Positions 11,051 through 22,540 of a stretch of DNA of 64,000 nt are shown in pieces. Position 1 is the first letter of the stretch, and each line of letters begins with the position of its first letter. Both the position numbers and the translations under genes were made by a program. The stretch comes from Trichostrongylus colubriformis (taxonomy: Eukaryota > Nematoda > Chromadorea > Rhabditida > Trichostrongylidae). The DNA is taken from assembly GCA_963978905.1 (NCBI GenBank), contig OZ022259.1:48998727-49062726 (forward strand), in the 5' to 3' direction. The notes under the pieces were generated by a model, which made no database searches, was not told where the DNA came from, and was given only the letters and a program-made list of their open reading frames with translations.

Positions 11051-12107
11051 TAAGTCTGTCGTCAGACTTTCCAATTTCCGACTCTGCGATTTTGCGGTGT
11101 CGCGGTTTTCGCACGCGTAGTTGCGGCATTGTATAATATTAGGTTGTAAGGAAAGTTCTGGCCGCTTTTTCGCGTTCACAAGATAAATTCAAATATCAGA
11201 GCGCGTCAACATAAATCAGCTGACATGTTGTGCTCCTTAGATAGACAAAAAGTTGCTCTTTCTAAATATATGTTTTATTCGGAATGCCACAAGGTTTTCG
11301 AATTATTAGGGAAATTTTAAAGTACTGCGAAAATGGCACTTTTTGGATGACTTCACTTCACGAGTGCTTGTTTAGCCGAGTCCCAGCGAAGATGAACACA
11401 AATGTGAATACTGCAAGAGGAGGGGGTGAAGCACTGCATGGAACACTTTGTCCTTGGTTCCAGAGCTGCAGAAATGAGAACGAGTTGCCTGAATTCTCAA
11501 TTAAGCAAATCGCTTTTACCAAAACGGCAGAAAGCGATGAGCGCCCATACTTGCAGGGGATATCTACAAGTATTGGCCTTCAACAAACAAACTTAGTTGG
11601 CCACCACAGGTAGCCTTGATTTGGAAAAATCCAAAAAAATGGGTGCCGCGGGGCCTCTCGGATCGGCTATGCGCAAGCGTATTTTTCACAAATCCTCTTC
11701 CAGTAATTGAAGCAGTTGCAGTCTGAAGTTCTCACTCGTCCATCACATTCATCAGATCTAGCGCTAACTAAGTCCCACTTTTCCAAACATCTGGACAGCT
11801 CCTTCAGTAGCAGTGTGCTCAGAAAGAGTGGCGATTTGGAGTCGACTTTTTTTTATTTCGCACAATATAAATCATCAACCCTTGATCGAATTGAGATATT
11901 AGGGTGTGCATAATGTTGCCATGAGTGTAGCGATTCGGATGGTGCTTATCATGTGAGAAAACATGCACTCTGAGCTATGTTATAATCTCCCGAAGTTGAA
12001 ATTTCAAAAACCGGCCAAAACTTTCCTTACAACCTAATACAATCACAAGGCCGTAGTATTGCGTACGAAAGTGCGACGTCGCGATATCGCAAAGTCTGAC
12101 GGCGGCC
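11051..12107. repeat. MITE of the GTCAGACTTTGCGAT family, split by a mariner insertion
   Basis: The left half (11051-11136) begins TAAGTCTGTCGTCAGACTTT. The right half (12040-12107) ends ATCGCAAAGTCTGACGGCGG. The two halves form one copy of the family with an 899 bp element between them. Confidence 0.75.
11139..12037. mobile_element. Decayed mariner-type transposon (899 bp)
   Basis: Terminal inverted repeats TTAGGTTGTAAGGAAAGTT and AACTTTCCTTACAACCTAA are flanked by TA on both sides (11137-11138 and 12038-12039). At 11735-11880 a plus-strand frame has decayed remains of a mariner transposase C-terminus: SSDLALTKSHFSKHLDSS, where intact proteins have YSPDLAP and D-Y-H-x-F, then LESTFFYF. The body is shorter than an intact mariner (about 1.3 kb) and has stops, so it is inactive. 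Confidence 0.8.
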
Positions 12108-12955
12108 CCACACCTTCACGCCCGCACGCACCTTTTACGCGCATGTCACACATGTGACATCGGCACACGTGCATACTCCGTTACAAAAGAAGGGAATTAT
12201 GGATAAGCTCTAGGATATGGAGTATATTGAATAATACTTCCATGGGGATTTGAGAAAATTAGTATAGCTCTCGATACCGATAGGTAAAGCTCCATTTATT
12301 ATAGAAGTATGATGCTCTGTTCCTCTGGATACATGGACTAACGTATGAGATACTTCGAACATTGAACAGAGGGACCCAAAGACCGTCTTTCCACAGCATT
12401 CCGTGCACATGAAGATGAAATTTACATTGCAAGCGACGTCATCATTTGCTCCGAAACACAGCCACACGATGGAAAGTGAGCTTCACACGTTCAGTCGATT
12501 ATTGCATCGTTGTACTGATCGATTTTTAGAAAAGATCTAATCCTAGGATGTGCATTAAGTCATATGGACCGCGATGCAAATCAACAACTGACAATAATGT
12601 GTAATATACGGTGTTTTTGTTCAGATACTGATAGCCGAAGATGATCTCCTTGCATAACTTGCGGTGAGTTTCATTTCTAATTCTCGTACTTTCCAGAGTT
12701 TATCTTCGATTTGCCACACTGGCAACGCTATATTCGGATTTACCAGGCAGCAACAGTAAGTTCTAAGTTATAAGATCTTTTCGCCTCCTCAAAATCTGGT
12801 TTCTCCACATTGATAGAACTCTCCGATAACTGAGCAAATTACTGATGAAGCTACAGAAGAGCTCAGCCTAGAATGTTTTCCGGTAGAAGTTTCCAGCAAG
12901 GTTTGGAATTTGAAGGTGGTGTTCCTGTGTTCAGACTTCGCGAACGCGCGCGCGA
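12108..12955. other. No gene seen
   Basis: No splice-bounded coding segment and no repeat partner recognised in the window. Confidence 0.45.
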
Positions 12956-13110
12956 TTGAAGCGAGAGGAAAAAGGTACATATTGGTCAAGCGATTCAGGT
13001 GATCGCGCAATTTAGGCGGAAGGGAAAAGATACATGTCGATCAAACGGTTCAGGGGATCACGCGTTTCAGGCGGAAAGAATAGGATACGTATCGATTAAG
13101 TGAACAATAG
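12956..13110. repeat. Minisatellite-like tandem repeat, about 3 units
   Basis: Degenerate units of about 55-60 bases contain GGAAAAAGGTACAT / GGAAAAGATACATG / AGAATAGGATACGT, then GATCAAACGG-like and TTCAGGNGATCNCGC-like blocks. The third unit runs into an inverted GCCTGAATCGCGTGA piece. Confidence 0.55.
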
Positions 13111-13203
13111 CCTGAATCGCGTGAATCGCGCGATCGCCTCAATCGCGAAGTATAGACAGTGCCTATGATGTAGTGCCCGTGATAGCCCGTTCTCTTCTTG
13201 CAG

Positions 13204-13403
13204 CTGCATCAATCCAGCGTTTACCAGCTATTCATCCGGTCATAGATCACGAACGGCGATTGAATTCTGAGCGCCGTCTTCCGACAATGCCAGATAATGA
13301 TAATTGCGGTACCAACTGTAGTTGCGGAAAACATAGGTTTTCAAGAAACAGTAGGCCTCTTCGACTAAGACCGCGCAGTCTCACTGTACAGCAATGCAAG
13401 TGA
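13204..13403 (+). CDS. Possible terminal exon, unidentified
   Basis: After TTCTTGCAG (to 13203) an open frame of about 65 codons runs to TGA at 13401-13403. It includes a Cys-rich DNCGTNCSCGKHRF followed by an Arg-rich tail. It has protein-like composition but no family I recognise and no linked upstream exon. It may be chance. Confidence 0.2.
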
Positions 13404-13615
13404 TTGTATAATGGGAGGATAATGATAGCCCGTATCGTCTGTATGTGTGAGGCGTTGTTCGGAGTTCGCGAATCAGGCGATCGCGCGGCTCGCGACTCAC
13501 GGTCCTCCTTCGGTTCGCCGGAATGTCGTCACGGTCGATCTGTATGTTACTCAGTTTCAAAGGTAAACTTGTATTGAGGAATGTGATAGAGAAGATCGAC
13601 CTGGGTCGATGCAAG

Positions 13616-13790
13616 TTGAGGGGGGGGGAGAGCAGAATTATTACCGACGTCAAAGCTCCTTTCCTTCCTTAGGCTCAGACTGAAGCAGATGATAAAGATG
13701 CTTTGGCAGATACTTTTTTCTTGTAGGAGGAAAGGATATGAATTTTAGCCTAAGCCTAGGAAGGGAAGGAGCTTCTGCTTATTGCGACAA
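13616..13790. repeat. Foldback of the CCTAAGCCTAGG family, copy 1
   Basis: GGGGGGGGGAGAG plus GACGTCAAAGCTCCTTTCC is inverted against GGAAGGGAAGGAGCTTCTGC, with TAGCCTAAGCCTAGGAAG inside. It is a relative of 42172-42408. Confidence 0.6.
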
Positions 13791-13969
13791 TTCCTTTCCC
13801 CTACATGATGAGTTGCCTGCCGAGTATCCTCATAGACCACATGCGAGACACACACGTCCAACACCACGACGCCAACACATCGGAGGGGCTTATATACGAA
13901 GGAATAGAAGTCCGGTGCTATCCTGATGAGTAGAAGGATGTTGCGGAATGTGGAGCGTCACATGGCTTA

Positions 13970-14143
13970 GGTCGCATTCATACTTGGCGCAGGTAGGGCG
14001 TGGCTGCGCTCACAGGCAGTGAGGTAGAGTGGCATTGGGGAGGTGCAGAGACGACGCAGGTAACTAGACAAGCTGGCACAGGCGGAGACGCAAGGATGTG
14101 CAGCCACGCCCTGCCGTCGGCACCGCAAAGTATGAACTTGGCC
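13970..14143. repeat. MITE of the GGCCGCGTTCATACT family
   Basis: Ends GGTCGCATTCATACTTGGCG and CGCAAAGTATGAACTTGGCC are flanked by TTA (left) and TCA (right), a probable decayed 3-bp TWA duplication. GGGCGTGGCTGCG is inverted against CAGCCACGCCCTGCCG. Confidence 0.75.
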
Positions 14144-14282
14144 TCACGTGTCAGTAGGTTGCTATCGTAGATCATGCAATTGCATGTCGTGCACACTCAC
14201 TTGAGCGTGCTATTTACCCTTCGCAATGCTGACCTTTTACAACTTGGAGGATGTGCGCTGCGGAAGGAAAGTAACACGCTTA

Positions 14283-14471
14283 AAGGCACAATCCGCGCTC
14301 GCTGATGGATGGAGTAACCTATTGACTCTCCATTGGTTGTCGGCGGTTGGGAGGCGGTCTCTCCACGCCCCACTGCAGGCAATAGGGCGAGGAGAGACCG
14401 CCTTCGAACCGCTGACAACCAATGGAGAGTCAGTTGGTTACTCCACCCATAGCGAGCGCGGAATGTGCCTT
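14283..14471. repeat. Foldback MITE with about 85-base arms
   Basis: Ends AAGGCACAATCCGCGCTCGC and GCGAGCGCGGAATGTGCCTT are flanked by TTA and TAA. The arms are nearly perfect inverted repeats through GACTCTCCATTGGTTGTC. A transcript could form a long hairpin. Confidence 0.8.
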
Positions 14472-15202
14472 TAAAGACAGTGTTAGGGATAATGTGGGTG
14501 ATAAGAAATCCCAAAAGGGTCATTTAGTGAAAAACTACGAATCTGAAAGGCCTATGCATGGCGAAATCCCCCGCGAAAGGCCCCCCCCCCCCCTTGAGCT
14601 GTGGCGGAGGCGGCCTCGTCAGGGCCAGCCGCCTTGGACAAGGGCAGCCCGCCTCCAGGCGACGTGATTAGGGGTTGGTCACGATGCGGTTGGTCAAGGA
14701 GATCGGCAGGATTGAAAGTATCGAGCGCGCTTTCTCACTTTTAGCTTGAAGCTCACCACATGAAAAAGATGGTGTCGCATTTCCGAACATCCTTTCATGT
14801 TTATGTCTTGGTAATGCCAATGGAAAAGCTATGCGGACTACCCGCCTCCTGGCGGAAAGGTCGTCCGCGCCTAGAACCAACGGTGGGAAGGAGTCCTATT
14901 TCTCGGGTTTCTGGCCATTTCCATCCGTTTTTTCTCCACTGTCCTGTTACTAGGCATCTCGGCTTTCATATACACTACTTCTTTCACGTTTCGTCCGAAT
15001 TTCCCCTAAAGCTGTCTTAAGTGAGGGAGTGCGCACGACGACACACGCAACCTCACGAACAAGCAAATCACAGTTTTGCAAGGACCACAAGAAGAGCAGC
15101 ATAAATGAATTTGTACTTTATGAACGGTGTCTTCGCTATATTCACGTGCAAACCATTGACTCACTTTAGGAGTTTCTCAGTGCTCCGTGCCACTGTCCCT
15201 AA
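14472..15202. other. No gene seen; contains a poly(C) run
   Basis: A run of 14 C lies near 14580. Otherwise only unconvincing short frames. Confidence 0.4.
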
Positions 15203-15891
15203 CCCATTCGTGCCCATGTCAGCCACTGGTGACTGACAGACGTTTCATGGACCTCCTGCTAACACATTTTGACATTCAGGAAAGGTTTTTGGGTCAAACA
15301 ACTGCCTGCCTCTCCTGCTCTTATGCAAGCCATGAGCCGGAGGACGGGTGCCTGTACCCTTATAAAGACCCCCAGAAAGCAAAGAAAGCAAAAAAAATAG
15401 TTTGCACTGAAACTTTGCCCACGGGGGAAATAGTTTGCACTGAAACTTTGCCCAGGGGGGTTATTTGGGGTGCTGATTGCGAATATGACATCCGTTTTTG
15501 TCGTTTCCACCAAATTAGTGCATTTGCACCATGTTGGTGCAACAACTAATTTTCACCAAATTCGCTGAAACTTTGCCTAGGGGGGTTATTTGGGAAAACG
15601 GATGTCATATTCGTAATCAGCACCCCAAATAACTCCCCTAAGCAAAGTTTTAGTACAAACTATTTTTTTGCTTTTTGGGGGTCTCTATAATGTACAGGCC
15701 CCCTTCTTCCGGCCCATGGCTTGCATAAGAGCAGGAGGGTGAATAGGCACCTCCCCTAACTAGATTGACGGAGAAAACGAAAAAAAACAAAGAAAAAAAC
15801 CGTGAACTACAAAAAAGTGGCCCGTGGGACCATGACAGCCATATATGCTGTCAGCAAAGCCCCTGCCGAAACCGGCGCCGTCGCGAATGGG
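15203..15891. repeat. Large foldback element, about 690 bp
   Basis: Terminal CCCATTCG and CGAATGGG are flanked by TAA and TTA. The two halves are inverted copies: GGGTTATTTGGGGTGCTGAT (about 15463) against ATCAGCACCCCAAATAACTC (about 15617), and GCTCTTATGCAAGCCATG against CATGGCTTGCATAAGAGC. It lies just upstream of gene B. A related half is at 35640-36085. Confidence 0.8.
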
Positions 15892-15970
15892 TTAACTAGT
15901 GTGAATGGATGTAGTTTTTCGATATACATATATCACTTCTTATGATGCTAACTTAATGGTTACATCCTGT

Positions 15971-15982
15971 TCTACTTTACAG
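15971..15982 (+). promoter_or_regulatory. 3' splice (probably trans-splice) acceptor of STARD10-like gene B
   Basis: TCTACTTTACAG is followed by a 67-base leader homologous to that of gene A, with an in-frame TGA at 16002-16004 before the ATG. Confidence 0.45.
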
Positions 15983-16049
15983 GTTTACCTTCACAAAATT
16001 TTGAGGATTCATAATTACTAATAAATCGTGTGCAATAGAACATTTCTTC

Positions 16050-19000
16050 ATGAACATCAACGTAGCACGAGTATGGGAAACTGCAGATTATGCTAAGGTC
16101 AAGAATTTGTGCGAAAGTGATGAAGGCTGGTATCAGGTGAGTTAGTTTTGGCCAGTTTTCGCAATTTCAACTTTGGGAGATCATAACTCGGCTCAGACTG
16201 CATCGTTCCTCACAAAATAAGGACCATTCGATTCAAGCTTTTTTTGTCTATAGGAGCACAATTGTAATTTGGTTCATGTTGATGCGGTGTAAGATTTAAA
16301 TTTATTCTGTGAAGGCGCAAGACCGGCCAGAACTTTCCTTTCAATCTAATAACTAGAAATCCCAACAAGCACATGCATCTTTTGAAATATGCGTTTCAGG
16401 TCTGCAGAAAGAAGAACCTTTCCGTGTTTACGCAATCAACCGAAGGCAGTGCTTACAAAATGATGAAAGTACGTCTCTATTATCAGTACATACTTCGTAA
16501 AACTTGGTTTTAGAGGATGCGCCAGACAGATTTGAAAGCATAGTAAAGAAATGATTAGTTATCCATAAAGAAATCTTGTTCAAAAGATTTAAGGAAGGGA
16601 AAATTATGAATGAGTGTAACTTCCATTCTCCTTCCCTTGAGCGGAGGTCGACTGCAGAGATAACCTCACTCTGTGCTCTTCGGTAAGGGAAGGCTAAGGC
16701 CAAACCTACTCAGCACGACTTAATCTGTTGGTCTCCCGTACCTCCGCGGGATGCGATAATATATATGATCAATTATAAGAGAATGAAAGTAAAGCTGCCA
16801 AAAAGTATGGTAATTAAATGACGCTCGAATGAGACCTCACTTTTACCGCCAGACAGCGGCGGACGAGTTTTCCATTACGCTCAGCGCTGGCACCTTGATC
16901 ACAGCCACCTTAATTTATTGGGGGGCTTTGTTGCGGAGCTAAAGCGTGGCTGTCACCGCGGAGCGTCAGTCACTGTTTACATGGTCACTGGGTATGGGGC
17001 GGGACCAAGAATAGGAACAAAGAGAACAGGTCGTGGCGTCCTTCGCACGCGACCAGTTTGTTCATCCAGTTCGCGTTTCACGGTGACTTAATTCGAGTGT
17101 CTTGGTCCACGCCCCATGAACCCTAACTTTTATCCCTTCGCTGAACATCGGAAATATTTTTCGAGCTTCTTTAGGACTCCATATGCATATGGTCCACTAT
17201 AATTAGTCATTACCCACCTACATCGTATCCTTCTTACTGCACTCTAAATCGTTACAGGTAGTGGCAAAATATCCCGACGTGGAGCCCAGTGTAGCTTACG
17301 ATGTTCTGCATGATTCAGCTTATCGCGCTCGTTGGGATCGGCATTTGGTAACACAATGTTACATAGGACGAATAAATCCGAACAATGATTTAGGATATTA
17401 TGCATGTGAGTTTCAGCTTAAAAAAGGATATTATAGGCAGGGTAGTCATGCGACATGAAACATATCTAGCTCATCACTCGTCATTCAGCTGGTGTGATAA
17501 AGTCGCACATAAGCCCGCGTTCATACTTAGCGGCACCTGCGCCACATCGGTGCTGTAAAAAACGTATGCGGCTTAAAGCTGTTAAACCTGTACCAATCCT
17601 TGACCATGTGAAGCCGTAGAAACTATGCCCTGCAGTCATTCACGAGCACATAATATTGGTCGCAGTGGCACTCCATATGTAGTTCATCAGCCGCTGGAAC
17701 AACTGTAGATGAGGACTCGTTCTTGATGTACCGGCTTCACGTCGGAAATCGCAAGTGTGCCTTCAACCAAGACACTGGCGTCAGTGCAAATTTCTGCACG
17801 TCTGTCGCTGCCTTTTGAAATGCCGCGAGATGTGTTTTGATTTTATGCAACCTGACGTTTGAAATAGTTTTTGATTTTTACGGAACCACATTATTAGAAT
17901 AACGATGATTCATCATTGACTCCCACAGTGGAATCATTGCGTCCTTGAATACGGCGTTCGGGATTGGGGTCGATTTGTCGAATTATCGCTTCGCGGCGCC
18001 GTCACTACGAGTTTTGATTGGGGTTCCGCTCAAGATGGTGGTCTGGTACTAAGAAAGATCTTCAAAGATTGCAGTTTGGAAGCTCCGAAAGTTCGCCTAT
18101 GTTGTTGTAGTTGCTGTTTCAACAGATAAAGCTGCAGACGACCCGCTCTAACCGCGGGCGACCGGGCGAATATTCGACCAATCGACTCCCACCCCGGCGT
18201 TCGCTGTCGCGAGCACTAGAGCGATGCTACGGATTGTCCCTTATGTGCTCGATATGCGGCCATTACAACGGATAATTGATGATTCCTGGACAAATCTGCG
18301 CTAAGTGGGACCGGCGCCAAAAGTCAAGTTGACGTCTTTGGTGAGAATCATAAACTGTCCTCTTCTGTGGTTCCGATCAAAATTGAGTTCTGAGTATTAC
18401 GAAAATGGTGATAGGCAACAGAATAGTGGAGCACGGTAGGATCGCAATAGCGCCGCCTAAGATGTGTCATTTTCAATAGCTGCCACATGTTTTATCCCAG
18501 CCCCCTTTTTTCGTCCCAACCCGCCCCTTTTGAGAATGAACCGCGAAACGGCTACTTTTTCTGGGGTTCTTAATCATGTCATTTCGTTTTTCCTCAGTTC
18601 TGCGCTATTGAGGTAGTTGACCTTCATATCTGAAGAATTTTTTTTTCGTATTCGGCCCGAATTACACCTACCACTGCCTTTAAATAAAATTTATTCTTTG
18701 AAAAGCGATGGTGCCACAAGCGAACACGCATTGCTGTCTATGACAGCAGCCATCTGCGCCTGAATAGATCACAAGTAGCACACAAACAAAGATCTAGTGG
18801 TGCAATGATGTTAAAATGAAAGGGGAACTCACAGTTGCAGCTTGAAATGATCTTCCTAGGCCTTTCAAAAAGCCGTTTTCGCGATTATTTTCCAATGTTG
18901 CTTGCTCAATAACTTCAAAGTAGCTGCTAACTCCTTCTCTCTGACGTGTTTTTCCGTTCAATCATATACACTGAAGTACATATTTCAGTATCGGCTGTAC

Positions 19001-21087
19001 CACCACTGAGAGCACGAGATTTCGTGTTGCAACATTCATGGTTCAATACAGCTGACGAAAAAATGATTTGTGGGCATTCAGTTTGTCATGAGGTCGGTGT
19101 GCTCCAAACTTCTAATTTGTTATTAATGCAGTCCAGAGTTCTCTTGCAACTCCCTTCAAAGCCACCGTCAAAATTCGCCACTTTGCCTTTTTGCAACTTT
19201 GCTATCCTGCGATTTCGCGGCACCGCACTTTCGCTCACGGTACTGCGACCTTGAGGTCTTGTATCGCCGCAACTCTGCGTGCGGAGCCGCGGCAGTAAAA
19301 TCGCAAAATCGCGAAGTCTGACGGCCATCCGCGAACCATGTCAGCCGCAGGTGACTGATGCTGAGTGAGACAGTTCGGATCCTCTAGAGCCATGCGTGCC
19401 TGACAGGCTTCGGCAAACCTCTTTAAAGCACAGGTCCTTGCACTGTAGATAGGGAACAGAAATCCTTCTGAAAGACCAAAAAGTATAAAAATGGAAGAAA
19501 CTTGTAACCTTTTTCGAGCATTCGGCACCTATCGCCTTTCTAAAGCCTGAAATAAAGTAAATTATTTTAAACCAGTTGAGCTAGTGTAAACTACTGCGCA
19601 CGTCATATCATGGGCGTCAGTTAGTCGATCGAAATAGCTTTTTTCTATGAATTTGCCCAGTACCCATTAAAACTTAACATTACCCCACGTTTGGGTCATA
19701 ATGGAACGGTTTACAGTTTTCGGTTTGCAAGCGGAACAATCCAGCGCACACTCCGCCCATCGTGGGCGGAACTTAACTTGGTCCATGCATGGTCTTTACC
19801 TCTTGTCCCATGACCTACCCATCCCACACTGGGCCCCTTCTCCACAAGTTGTTATTCATGCTATGCCTGAGTTCGTGACAGACACAGGGACGGACAGACA
19901 GACGAAACTTCTGTATGTATATAGTAGGATATTGGTTGTTTTGAGATTACTTAGTGTATATATTAACCACCGCTTCATGGGTAGCTGTATTTTGAAGTAA
20001 AATACATGACTACATTTAGATTGGCATGAAGCTGCTGGGCTAAACGACCTCAAAACTTGCTGATTGTTTTGCTCTTGTTTTAATTAACTTTCAATCACTG
20101 TACTTTACATTTAAGGACTATCCACCTATGAAAGGCTATATACGGGCAACCGCCACACTATCAGCGTATCTCATTCGACCGAATTATAACGATGGAGGCT
20201 GTGAAATCTTCTACGTAATTCATACGGATCCTAAAGGTATCTTGCCGTCAACCAATCAAAGTCTCATTTTATTCAAACAAGCCATCCCCTACTATTACCT
20301 GAGGGGTGGGGGACGATTGGTCGAATTTTCGCTTCGCGGCGTCGTACTCGCGGCGCCGTCAGTACGGGTCTCTTGGAACTCCGCTCAAGACGCATCGGGC
20401 TGGTACGGTAGGGGACTTTTAAATATTGCAAGTTGGAAGCTGCAACCTTCAAAGGTCCTTTACGGTACCAGCCCATTGCGTCTTGAGCGAAATTCCAAAC
20501 GGCTCGTACTGACGTCGCCGCGAGTGCGACACCGCGAAGCGAAAGTTCGACCAATCGACCCCCACCCTTGCTTGAGCGCTGTTTCAAACTGAAGTGTGGA
20601 TGATGAGGGGGTCGTCAACGAGGGAAAACTCAAGAACCAGAACAGCTGAAGCATCAAAAATGTGGAGTAACCGAAGACTGAAGCCGTGTAGTTTTAGTCC
20701 CTTGTTACTCCTCATATGGTAACCTGCTTGACTTAGCCTTTTGAACCTTTCAGGTAATCTCCCCACTATGATGGTGAATCGTGTTACACGATCAATAGCG
20801 CCGAAAGTCGTTAAACGGCTACATAAGGCATGCTTAGATTATCCAGCCTGGAAAGCAGAAAATAGGCCCCATTTTAAGCCATGGCTTTATCCTGAACAGC
20901 AGGTTCGTGAATTACTTTCTTCAACTGTTCTAGCACTTCTGTTAACTTCAACTAGCATAATCTGTCTTTTTTTCAGTCCGAACTTCCTTCTGTGGATCTG
21001 TCAAAATGCAAGCCACAAGAGTATGCGCAAGAATTCGCTGATGAATTAGATGGGTCATTACTCGAAGATGTTGATGAACAAGAATAA
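16050..21087 (+). CDS. STARD10/PCTP-like START-domain lipid-transfer protein, copy B
   Basis: The seven coding exons are 16050-16136, 16400-16468, 17258-17405, 18989-19092, 20116-20236, 20754-20902 and 20977-21087, giving 262 aa. Exon lengths match copy A except the last, which is one codon shorter, and all phases are the same. The START-domain segments are conserved: VAYDVLHDSAYRARWD, YIGRINPNNDLGYYA, ARDFVLQHSW, YIRATATLSAYLIR, VKRLHKACLDYPAWK and HFKPWLYPEQQ, then an acidic tail. By eye it is about 70-75% identical to copy A, so this is a tandem duplication. The exon 4 donor (GTCGGT) is weak and the exon 5 acceptor (TTTAAG) is unusual, as in copy A. AATAAA overlaps the stop (21086-21091). 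Role inferred: cytosolic phospholipid transfer. Confidence 0.92.
16141..16349. mobile_element. Internally deleted mariner derivative in intron 1 of gene B
   Basis: Its two halves match, in reverse orientation, the two ends of the 899 bp element at 11139-12037 (GGCCAGTTTTCGCAATTTC at the left; GCAAGACCGGCCAGAACTTT and CAATCTAA at the right, then TA). The left terminus is truncated and abuts the exon 1 donor at 16137. Confidence 0.75.
17951..18200. repeat. Foldback MITE of the TTGGTCGAATTTTCGC family, copy 2
   Basis: In intron 3 of gene B. The right end is CGAATATTCGACCAATCGAC and the left end is GTCGATTTGTCGAATTATCG. It shares the TGTTTCAACAGATAAAGCTG stretch (inverted) with copy 1 at 10301. 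Confidence 0.65.
19168..19328. repeat. MITE of the GTCAGACTTTGCGAT family in intron 4 of gene B
   Basis: CTGCGATTTCGCGGCACCGC at the left and AAATCGCGAAGTCTGACGG at the right, with the family's CACTTTCGC interior. Short open frames crossing it are repeat-derived. Confidence 0.7.
20302..20570. repeat. Foldback MITE of the TTGGTCGAATTTTCGC family, copy 3
   Basis: In intron 5 of gene B. Long arms are inverted: GATTGGTCGAATTTTCGCTT against AAGCGAAAGTTCGACCAATC, and GGTACGGTAGGGGAC against a GTCCTTTACGGTACC-like piece. The 154- and 104-codon open frames crossing it are artefacts of the repeat. Confidence 0.75.
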
Positions 21088-21091
21088 TAAA

Positions 21092-22258
21092 GCTTCTCTC
21101 AGAAATTTCTTGGTCATATCTCAAATCCACGGCTATTTTCACATTTCGTTTCAATTTTTGAACTTTACACCACCCACCATCAGTTTTAGAAACTTCCGTG
21201 GAAGTCATTGACTCCTATTGATGTGTTTGAAAAGGGCCTATGAACAGATGACCAATTAATTACCTTTGCAAATTGGTTGTCTTATATTCCTAAGTAAACA
21301 TAATGATAACTGATAAAATCTGAAATTCCTTCTACTACGTAATTGTGAAATTGAGGGAGAGCCCTGTCATTTGTGTTAGTAGAATTTAATTTGAATTGCA
21401 TGTAAAAGATTTTGTGCGTAGAATTGGCAGCCAGTGCCGGTGCCCAAGTGTGAGTGGCCGCCATGACCACTCGTGCTGATCACCGTGATCATGTGGTAAT
21501 GTCATCATCAATAGCACATCACGGCCTACTAAGGGGTTCATTGTCCCGACACTGTACCAGACCCTCAGGGCCTTGGGCCTATAGAACTACCCTGGACTGT
21601 TTTCACCCATAGTTTAATAAGTTCTTCTTCTTGTTGTACTTCTCCTTCTTCTTGTGCTCGTTCTTCTTCTTGTTATCATCGTCATCTTGTTGTTAATCTT
21701 GTTGTTGTTGTTGTTCTACTACTACTTCGTCTCCTCCTTAGCGTTAGTCGCGGGGTCCGATTGGGAAAAGAAGAAGGTGAAAGTTCCATAGTTGAATAAC
21801 TGGAACTTTGCGACGGGTAAATCCATGGTGAGGCCCACAGTGATTTCACAAATTGGCTCTGTTTTCTAAGTTCTGATACGTATTGGAATCGTGTGTGGTA
21901 TAAGAAGGTGCGCCTCTTGGTTGTCTACTGTAGTTGGTGTAGTAATAGTTCGGTAATGCGTTGTACCAACATGAGGGCTTAGAAAAATTCGAGATGTTTG
22001 GATCTTCATGAGAATCTGTCAAAACTTTCACATTCATTTTTTAAACATTTTTATTCGTCCCTTTGCGTCTTCATCGGCTCGATGTGTGGAGTCCTTTCTG
22101 GCTCACTGCGCGTTGGAGTCATCGCTGACTCGACGATTTGCGGCTAAAATTTGGATTTAATGAATGATGTCACATTTGTTGTAGGCAATAGTAAAGCACA
22201 TCCATAGATGAAATGATATAGATAAAGCGATTAGCGGTGCGGCTTATTAAGTAGTTCA
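21092..22258. other. No convincing gene; microsatellite and one small minus-strand frame
   Basis: A simple TTCTTG/TTG-rich tract lies at 21618-21737. A minus-strand ATG frame of 63 codons (22037 to 21846) encodes a Tyr/Asn/Ser-rich peptide (for example NYYYTNYSRQPRGAPSYTT) that looks protein-like. It has no clear upstream splice acceptor and no family I know. Confidence 0.35.
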
Positions 22259-22480
22259 GGCTAAGACTGAAGTTGCAGTTCGTACGATAGCGTGATCGCA
22301 TGTGTCGTCGTGTGCTCTCTCGCTTGCACTTGCTATTTTTCCACCGCATAGCTGGCGTATTACTACTTATCTGACATGCGTTGCGGAGGGAAAATAGCTT
22401 GCTGAAGTGAGAGTGCACACGACGACACATGCGATTACGCGTTTGCGCTTATCGTACTTTCGCAAAGTATAACCGCAGCC
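22259..22480. repeat. Foldback MITE related to the GGCCGCGTTCATACT family
   Basis: GGCTAAGACTGAAGTTGC at the left against GCAAAGTATAACCGCAGCC at the right. The arms share ATCGCATGTGTCGTCGTGTG inverted at 22292-22311 and near 22430. Confidence 0.65.
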
Positions 22481-22540
22481 TACGGGATCGATTATCCACC
22501 ACAAGAGCAGGGCTTCCTTATGGCTAATGAGGATTCGCTC

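Noticed and set aside
20128..20592. 154-codon plus-strand open frame
   Set aside because: Its first part is exon 5 of gene B. The rest reads through a GTATCT donor into a foldback MITE.
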